Source of the DNA: Cylicocyclus nassatus
Lineage: Eukaryota > Nematoda > Chromadorea > Rhabditida > Strongylidae
Reading direction: 5' to 3'
Length of the DNA: 64,000 bases
Assembly: GCA_958299035.1 (NCBI GenBank)
Contig: CATQJL010000001.1
Span: forward strand, 105,347,661-105,411,660
Position 1 is the stretch's first letter. The number at the start of each line of letters is the position of its first letter. The notes beneath the pieces were generated by a model. The model ran no database searches and had not been told where the DNA came from. It worked only from the letters and a program-made list of their open reading frames with translations. Positions 57,901 to 64,000 of the stretch are shown piece by piece. A program made the position numbers and the translations under genes.

Positions 57901-60118
57901 AATACAGTGATGTCTGCTCCGTCTCATTGAGAACATAGTCGATCATTGCCGGCAGATCGTATTTCGCCATTTGTTCCCAGCTAAATCGAGTTTTAGTGAT
58001 AGAAGCATGAAAGCGATAATTTTAAAGATTAGCTGCTTTCAAGCGCAGACTTTTTTTCAGGTTCACGGTTCCTTTTGAGAGCGACAGCGCAATCTCGTCA
58101 TAATTGTTCGCCAAGGCTTTGGTGATGCGATTCGACAAAAAAGTGACGGATATGCGTTGCACGCTAATTACGATAGTTGATTGATCATCGAATATCAACT
58201 ATCTATAGTCAATCAACTATCGATTTCAAAACTTTGACTTTTACCTAAACTTCCAGAAATCGTTCGATTCGCTGCTTAGCGAGACATGCTCTTTTGAGTA
58301 GACATTGCCACGCATATTTCCTAGCCAAACATCGAAACCCTGATCAGCGAAGACAAACCCTAGAAGAAGAGCGTTTCATTGAAAACGCAAAACAACTATA
58401 ATTGGCTGGTTATGGTAAGGCCCCATTCACGATCTATTCCATATAATGTTTCTGTGGTAACAGTGCTATAAAATGCTAATGGATATGTTATGTGCTGGAT
58501 TTTACCTCCAAATTCACTTGATTCTCAATTTTTTTATTGGGAAAGTTGATTTGCACTACACTTAGCGACTTTTCAGCATTTTTGAAGAAAGATTTGAAGT
58601 TTCAAATTACCTAATTGGTTTATTCAGACCTAATGAAACTTCAACTGATCAGCTTTTTAGGTATTACTCGACGAACTTTTCTCTCCGCTTTTTGATGATT
58701 AATATTCTTTGCAATCTAGGGAATTACAAATTTATTAGCCATAAGCAATATCCTTTCCATAAACGAGCTTGTTTGTATCCGAAATCTCAAACTTATGAAT
58801 TCTCAAGCCGTAAGCGTATAGCCTGCAGAAAAGTGTACTCGAATTCGGAATATCTGAAATTTTTAGTGTTCAGTACACTTTTATCTAAGATCTGTAAAGC
58901 AAAGACCTTCATATAATATCCCAAAAATCTGCAAAAAGCTAGGACAATTACGAAAAGAGTATGACATTGCAAATTGAGCGCTTCATCTCATTGTTATCAG
59001 AAATGCAAACAGCAAAAGTCTTGAGAAATTTGAAATTAGATGAGCTCAGGCAATGCCAAAACTATGGGCTGAAATCCGAGTTAACACAAGAGAAATCATT
59101 AAGACACTGTTGTTGGATAAGCAAAAATTGCCTTTTTTATCTTATAGGATTTATTGACAGACTTAAAAATGCAAGAACCTCATGTGCTTAAGATCAGCAT
59201 TAGCTAAAAAAGAAAATTTGGTTGGAACCCACATACCAGCAGACTGATGTGGCAGATTGAGTAGCCAAATTGAGCTCGTACACAACAGTCCATGCTGAAG
59301 AAATATCACCGGTCGCACAGAAGTGGAATTTGCATTTTCTAAAACATTTCCGAACAGTCTTTCCTTGACTAGACTAAGTGTAGTCTCAATTTTCAGAGTT
59401 CCCAGATTTTTGCTGGTAGAAACTCACTTTTTCCATGCGGTATACGATGTAAAGTAAGAATGTAGCCGTCTGCAGTTGTTACTTGATGTTCTTCAACCGG
59501 ATATCCCCAATGTTGGATGATTTCTGGCTGCAAAAAATAAAACTCTCGACCAAATCGGGGTGATTACGAAAATTTTGGAGAGTTTTAGTGCGTAAACTGT
59601 CATTTGAGGAGAAAATGAAATCAGAATTTCCAAAAATACTACGGTAATGGTTGGTAACTCACCACGCCCATTATAGCCTCTGGATCGATGTTGATCGGTT
59701 TTAGAGTGGTCCCTCTAGAAGTTCCATAGATTGGAGGCAGTGTAATCGGAGGGGGCCAGGTCGGAGGTGGTAACACCAACGACGAAGGGATCAGCGGCGG
59801 CGCTGGTGCGGCAGCAATTGCTGCATGTCCCGCGCCAGGTGGAAGTGCATAGTTTTGTACGAGATTTGAGTATGGACTGAAAGGGGCGAAGGGCAGCGGT
59901 GTAAGGTTTTCCGGTGGGGCTGGAAAGGGGTTGAATGCTGCGAAAGGAGTGGTGGAAGGTGGCCAGTCGGGTAGTACTGGGACGAGATTGGATTGCGGGA
60001 GAAGCAGAGGTTCACTGGGAAGGAGATCCGGAGGCCGTTCCATCGGGATTACTTGACGTTCGGCTATCAATGTATTGAGAGTTATCAGAAGGAACAGTGC
60101 TGAGACGACGGCAAACAT
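54958..60118 (-). CDS. Secreted acid lipase (LIPL family), distal copy with proline-rich N-terminus
   Basis: Eleven exons on the minus strand: 59663-60118, 59428-59527, 59237-59338, 58245-58359, 57830-57980, 57434-57526, 57221-57376, 57021-57161, 55273-55415, 55085-55221, 54958-55028; 554 residues with all phases closing. The start is the ATG at 60116-60118; an in-frame TTG lies two codons upstream. Seen: a signal peptide ([20 protein letters not shown]), about 125 residues very rich in Pro/Leu/Ala, then [26 protein letters not shown], the nucleophile motif GHSQG with Ser 289, YSDYDWLA with Asp 461 and NHNDFLWGL with His 493. Exons 2 and 4-9 have the same lengths as in the proximal copy (100, 115, 151, 93, 156, 141, 143 bases), so the two genes are tandem duplicates. 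The proline-rich part is absent from the proximal copy. Introns 5 and 8 contain repeats, including a 1-kb inverted element. Confidence 0.9.
55719..55840. repeat. GC-rich self-complementary repeat, copy 9 (distal lipase intron 8)
   Basis: 'gtcccgtgtggcgacaccgtgc' faces 'ggcacgatgctagtacg..ctgacacgggaa'. Confidence 0.55.
55951..56973. mobile_element. Mariner-type element made mostly of a long inverted repeat
   Basis: Ends are TTAGGTTGTCCGAAAGTTTT and the complement of its right partner, with TA on both outer sides (55949-55950 and 56974-56975). The inverted repeat continues inward for about 270 bases on each side ('ccatggtttttactacgtcc' on the left, 'catagtaaaaaccatggg' on the right). 1,023 bases, no transposase recognised. 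It sits in intron 8 of the distal lipase gene. Confidence 0.8.
57558..57712. repeat. GC-rich self-complementary repeat, copy 10 (distal lipase intron 5)
   Basis: 'agcaccagcgccagtgctagc' and 'gcgccgtgccag' face 'ctctggcacagtgctggcac'. The centre has 'gctcgattgattt'. Confidence 0.55.
59760..60040 (-). other. Proline-rich extension of the distal lipase
   Basis: Encoded within exon 1 after the signal peptide, with runs such as [25 protein letters not shown] and [14 protein letters not shown]. No repeat unit of fixed length. Likely disordered and extracellular; function unknown. Confidence 0.7.
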
Positions 60119-60119
60119 T

Positions 60120-60134
60120 GGCAAGGCTGAAATT
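60120..60134 (-). promoter_or_regulatory. Trans-splice-like acceptor near the distal lipase start
   Basis: On the minus strand AATTTCAG lies 8 bases before the ATG. Its short distance from the start suggests leader trans-splicing. Confidence 0.45.
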
Positions 60135-61003
60135 ATTACTCAAGGTACTCTGTGAAACAGTCTCGGAAGTTTATACAATGAAAAATTGATGAAATGAAAT
60201 GAAATGCGTCAATGAAATGCGTTCTGCGAAGAACTGCATAGAAAAACAAGGAAATTAGTCAGAAGACGCACAAAAGAAACACATAGCTCATTTTGCGAGA
60301 TACCGTAACCTCAGCTTTTCGTCCACGAAGAAACCAGGTGCCACTGTCTTGATTTTTCAATGGATATGCAAACGGTGTCGATTGAGTTCCCCGTTTATCC
60401 CCGCACACGCATACACAGACACATACGAATGAGGTCATCGCACACGAAAACCAACGGTCCACAGATGCCGACGACGATCGGCGTAGCCTTCTAGCGTGAG
60501 ACGGAGAGAAAATTGAATGAAAACGAAAGGAGGTGTTCGTTTTTGCGAGAAATTTCGCGTGCCGCTTTCTGCTTAGTTATTTACTGGTTTATGTGTTTGT
60601 CTATTCATAAATACACCCTAGTTTGTCTACATAAATACACCTACAATGTGAAAAGATAAAAAGGATCTTGAACTAACGCGATACCAGCCAGTCTCAAAGC
60701 TAAGAAGAAAAATATAGCATGGGAACACGAAAACAATTACAAATCAGAATGTTGTAAAATGCTCAATAAATATTCGAGTCATCATTCTGTCAACATGGAA
60801 TTGCACGGTATCTGAAATGCCTGCTCTAAACAGTAGAGTGCCCCTTTTGAGCTAGCAGCAAGCGGACGAAAGCTGGCTGGTTTGACCTTATTAGAATTCC
60901 ATTTAAGAAGAGAGCAAGATTGTTGAAAAATTAGATAGCGTTTTAGCAGTATCTCGTACGTTCTCTGTTCTCAAAACTTGGGCATTGTATCGTAGATCTA
61001 GTA
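60135..61003. other. Upstream flank of the distal lipase, no gene seen
   Basis: No recognised coding sequence. There is a short 'aatgaaatg' tandem run near 60189-60220. It should include the lipase promoter. Confidence 0.5.
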
Positions 61004-61328
61004 TACTTGGGACCGAATCGAATAATTATTTGTGCATTTGAATAAATCATTCGAATGAGAATGATTCGAAAAGTCGAATATTTGAAAATCTGAGACGAAT
61101 ATTTGAAGCATTCGATGAACATCGAATATTCGAAGCATTCGATGAACATCGAATATTCGAATATTCGACGACCATCGAATGATCGAACTCCATAAAAGCA
61201 CAGAACTCATTGTAAAGTTTCTATCAAGCTACAACTCTCAGCGGGAAGTGCATATGTTTTGGGTCCTGGCGCGGTAGTCTGTACAATAGTCGTGACGCGC
61301 CGTTTCCCGTGTCGCAGTAAGCAACCGT

Positions 61329-61463
61329 GGGTAGGGGAACGAAAGCCGCCAGTTTGGGCCGCCTTTCGCGGCCAACTGGTCCTTTCGCAGTGTTGTTGCA
61401 TGTCGTTCCAGGACCAGCAGTCCGCGGAGGCGCCCAAACTGATGGCTTTCGTTCCCCTACCCT
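61329..61463. mobile_element. Foldback element with 8-bp target duplication
   Basis: GGGTAGGGGAACGAAAGCC at the left faces its complement at the right, and the pairing continues almost to the centre, so nearly the whole 135 bases fold into one hairpin. GCAACCGT flanks both sides (61321-61328 and 61464-61471). An 8-bp duplication and GGG-type ends suggest a very short hAT-type MITE. Confidence 0.65.
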
Positions 61464-61562
61464 GCAACCGTTATCGAACTTTCGTTAGCCAGAAATGCCA
61501 GGGTGATATCTTCAGCCTCTTTTTTCACTTTCTAGTTCTTTCCAGTCACTTTCTCCAGAGCA

Positions 61563-61698
61563 TGGACTCAGCCTGAATTATCACGCTACGGAAGTTCTCA
61601 AGAAAGTAGTGAAAGTTACAGCAGCTCAGAAGAAACTGTCCCAAGACTCAGAAGAACCTGCTATCGAAAAGGAAGATTTTATGTTTTTGATGGTTGAA
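61563..61698 (+). other. Exon-like open stretch inside the ATTCGA element
   Basis: A good acceptor (CTTTCTCCAG, ending 61558-61560) is followed by about 44 open codons rich in Ser and Glu (SSQESSESYSSSEETV, then LRRTCYRKGRFYVF) and a stop. The amino-acid bias looks coding, but no partner exon was found. It could be a captured gene fragment or chance. Confidence 0.25.
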
Positions 61699-62031
61699 AC
61701 CTCGCTCAGAGTTTTTGCATGCACATATTTGTCCAGAAATGAAGATTGCTTTATGTATTGCAGAGTAGTAGTCGTATAAAAGAGAACTACAAAGACCCAC
61801 AACACTTGTAAACTACTTCCTTGTCCATGTTAACATATCACATAGACGTTTAAATTTTCGAACGATGTTCGAAAGTCGAATGATATTCTACATTCGAATG
61901 ATATTCGACATTCGAATATTCGAAATCTTTGACTTTCGAATATTATTCGAAGCCGAATCTTCCAAATTTTCAGTTTTCGACTATATTCGTTATTCGAATA
62001 ATCGAAAAAAAATTTCGAATTTTCCCAAGTA

Positions 62032-63026
62032 CAATATTTAGGTGCTTCAATAAAAGGTAAATGACTAACTTTTAGGACTCTGAGGAAGTCAGGATTCTGA
62101 GGAAGGCATTAGTGCCGAAACGTTAGGTCAAAAGAAAGCACCTAGATATTTTAGCAAAACGTATCTAGGATTGCTCACAAGCAGATGAATTACTAAGAAC
62201 TCTATGTATTACTACTACTCTATGTATTCGGATGAATTGCACTTGTTCCCTTGAGGATGGGTGGAAAAGAAGCAAAAAGAACGATGCTGAAGTGTCGACC
62301 GAGATGCATATGCAATGCGATCGGCTGCGTGGCGCGAGCGATTGAATGACCAGTCGAGGTTCTAAAACATAGCCCTAAACAGGTATTCAATCACGCTATG
62401 TCGTAAAACTGGACACTCTCCTGACACTGCGTTTTTGGGCTTTGCAGATTTTACAAAGCCTATGCCGAGAAAAGAAGCTTACGCCTGCAAGAAAAAAATG
62501 CCCTTGTCAAGAATGTTTTGTTGTCACGCGAAACACGCCTGTCAGATAAGGATTGAGTGTTTTGTGAGCATACAATGTTCGGCTTTGAGTCTGTCGAGAC
62601 GTTGAAATTGAAAGACTAAGGCAGGACTGCCCTTGTGTCTTGCAGATCTGTTAATTTTCTGCAACGTTTAGAAGTGTGTAGATGTAGTGAATAGATAAAA
62701 TGAGTTACATATTTGTGATGTTTAGCACGTAAGTGGCGTTATGACGGGAAGAGTGCCGAGTTGTGATGGTTCCATCAAGTTCCGCTGTCGATTGCATTTC
62801 CTTGCATTTCCTCACTAATTTACCTTTGACACATAGAGCCATGTACTTTAGTAACCTTCACTTTGAGCGACATGAGAAAGCACAATCGCGTAAAATAAAG
62901 AGAAAGCATTTGGAGGGAAGAGAAGGTTGCTGTTAACGAAACGAGTAGAGCGGGAAATACTTGAAAAGATTCCGGTGAGAATCTCCCCATAAACTGCAAT
63001 AAGTTTTATGGATGACTCTTCTTGAA
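62032..63026. other. No gene recognised; repeat-like DNA
   Basis: Contains 'gaggaaggcattagtgccgaaacg' near 62100, which resembles in wording the inverted repeats further right ('gaaggcgagttcgccgaa'). No open frame with family likeness was seen. Confidence 0.45.
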
Positions 63027-63141
63027 GTTCTCGTTGTTTGCTTGAGCGTAGTCCAAGATTGGTGCAGATCTTTATAGCACATAATACAGACACGTTTCGG
63101 CAAACTCGCCTTCTTCAAAGTCGGAAAAGTCGAAGACGCAT
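63027..63141 (-). repeat. Left arm of an inverted repeat pair
   Basis: About 115 bases complementary to 63815-63930 (both contain 'cgttgtttgcttgagcgtag' on one strand), with a spacer of about 670 bases. Confidence 0.7.
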
Positions 63142-63565
63142 AAATAAACTTTCCGATCTTTTCTATTTAACATCTCGTACTACAGAAAATACAGCGTTTT
63201 GGATAACCGCCCAGTGGTAGATGTTCATCCCTACAACTTCCAACAAATCTTGCTCTCTTCTAAAGCAACTATTCAGCCGGGCTTAAGTCAGCTAGCTTTT
63301 ACCGGGGGCTCGCTGACACCCAAAAACAGGGTTTTCATTAACTTTAGAAGAAGCAAGATTCTATAGACCATTCTGGACATAGCGCTTTTTCCTTTGCTAT
63401 GCCGCAATTAATGGCTACATCGTCATTACAGGGCTTCGGTTTGTTTTGTTTGGTCTCTTCCATTTATATATCTCTTCTTCCTTCTGTGACTGAGGATTGG
63501 CTGATCCTTTGTCTTTTCTGTGTTGCCTGATTTTCTGTTCGTTCGTTTTTTTTGTTGGTTTTTTA

Positions 63566-63630
63566 ATGGTGCACCACGAGTGTATGCATAAAATAAAATA
63601 AAACAAAATAAAATAAAATAAAATCCAAAA
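63566..63630. repeat. AAAAT-rich tail with GTGCACC block
   Basis: 'ggtgcaccacgagtgtatgc' followed by (AAAAT)n-type repeats. It is the same family, in opposite orientation, as 46900-46960. Confidence 0.45.
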
Positions 63631-63814
63631 ATCAACCGGAACGAGCCTAGCCAATAATGAGGGTACAGCTTTTGGCATAAGTGATCTGCACTCACCAAAT
63701 TATCATCTTCTAAAGTGAGCACTGTTTTAATCCTGCGTTTTGGTTGAGGCTGTTGTTCTTCCTAGGCGTTGGGCTCTCCTCTGTAGTCGACGACGTTCGA
63801 TCAGTTAATTTACA

Positions 63815-63930
63815 TGTGTCTTCGACTTTTCAGACTTTGAAGAAGGCGAGTTCGCCGAATCATTTGTCTGTATTCTGTGCTATGAAGATCTGTACCAATC
63901 TTGGACTACGCTCAAGCAAACAACGAGAAG
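63815..63930 (+). repeat. Right arm of an inverted repeat pair
   Basis: Complementary to 63027-63141. The open frame over it (FEEGEFAESF, YEDLYQSWTTLKQTT) is mirrored in the left arm, so the repeat may derive from a coding transposon end. The source is not recognised. Confidence 0.65.
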
Positions 63931-64000
63931 ATTGCAGCTATGCCAAGATTTATGGATAGTCTTTTTGAACTGTGACTAAGTTTTTCACGAAACTATTAGA

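Larger units (their letters stand above)
61004..62031. mobile_element. TIR element with ATTCGAA-type repeats at both ends
   Basis: Starts TACTTGGGA and ends TTCCCAAGTA. The first about 190 and last about 170 bases are dense in ATTCGA/TCGAAT and are complementary to each other over much of their length. About 1 kb in all. The middle carries a GC-rich nested hairpin (61329-61463) and an exon-like stretch (61563-61698). No clear target duplication and no transposase were recognised, so the superfamily is unknown. Confidence 0.5.

Noticed and set aside
1..64000. CRISPR arrays, bacterial operons, tRNA and rRNA genes
   Set aside because: None was seen. The window is eukaryotic, with spliced genes throughout.

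Overview
This is a window of eukaryotic DNA from a nematode, most likely a strongylid (hookworm-like, clade V). The reasons are many small exons with GT..AG introns, some only 51-55 bases long, 3' splice sites of the TTTTCAG type directly in front of start codons (trans-splicing style), dense small DNA transposons, and proteins that read as nematode families throughout. No operon, CRISPR array, tRNA or rRNA gene was seen.

Positions 2444-41239 (+) hold one gene: the ryanodine receptor, unc-68 in C. elegans, the intracellular calcium-release channel of muscle and neurons. I rebuilt it exon by exon. 129 exons join in one open frame of 5,059 codons plus stop, with every splice phase closing, so the gene looks complete and intact. 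In order it encodes the N-terminal beta-trefoil/MIR region, a first RIH domain, SPRY1, RyR repeats 1-2, SPRY2, SPRY3, the junction region, a second RIH domain, RyR repeats 3-4, helical and central domains, two canonical EF-hands and the pore (GGGIGDE). Four further exons, all with symmetric phases, can be added or skipped without breaking the frame: 12440-12616, 20958-21269, 29485-29529 and 30566-30610. They are candidate alternative exons.

Positions 41240-48700 are repeat-rich. They contain a pseudogene and an apparently intact copy of a small secreted, divergent CAP-like (ASP-related) protein on the minus strand, a non-autonomous hAT element with a perfect 8-bp target duplication, two mariner-type MITEs and a broken RTE-type reverse transcriptase.

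Positions 48706-60118 hold two tandem minus-strand genes for secreted acid lipases (LIPL/lysosomal acid lipase family). Their intron positions match, and both keep the Ser-Asp-His triad. The distal copy has a long proline-rich N-terminal extension. Each has a large mariner-type element in an intron.

Positions 60119-64000 have no recognised gene. They hold a TIR element built of ATTCGAA-type repeats that carries a nested 8-bp-TSD foldback element and a possible captured exon, plus a pair of inverted repeats at the right edge.

Ten copies of a GC-rich, self-complementary repeat of about 110-165 bp recur across the window. Seven lie in introns of the 3' half of unc-68. Exon borders were placed by eye from reading frame, splice signals and family knowledge; no alignment or transcript data were available.
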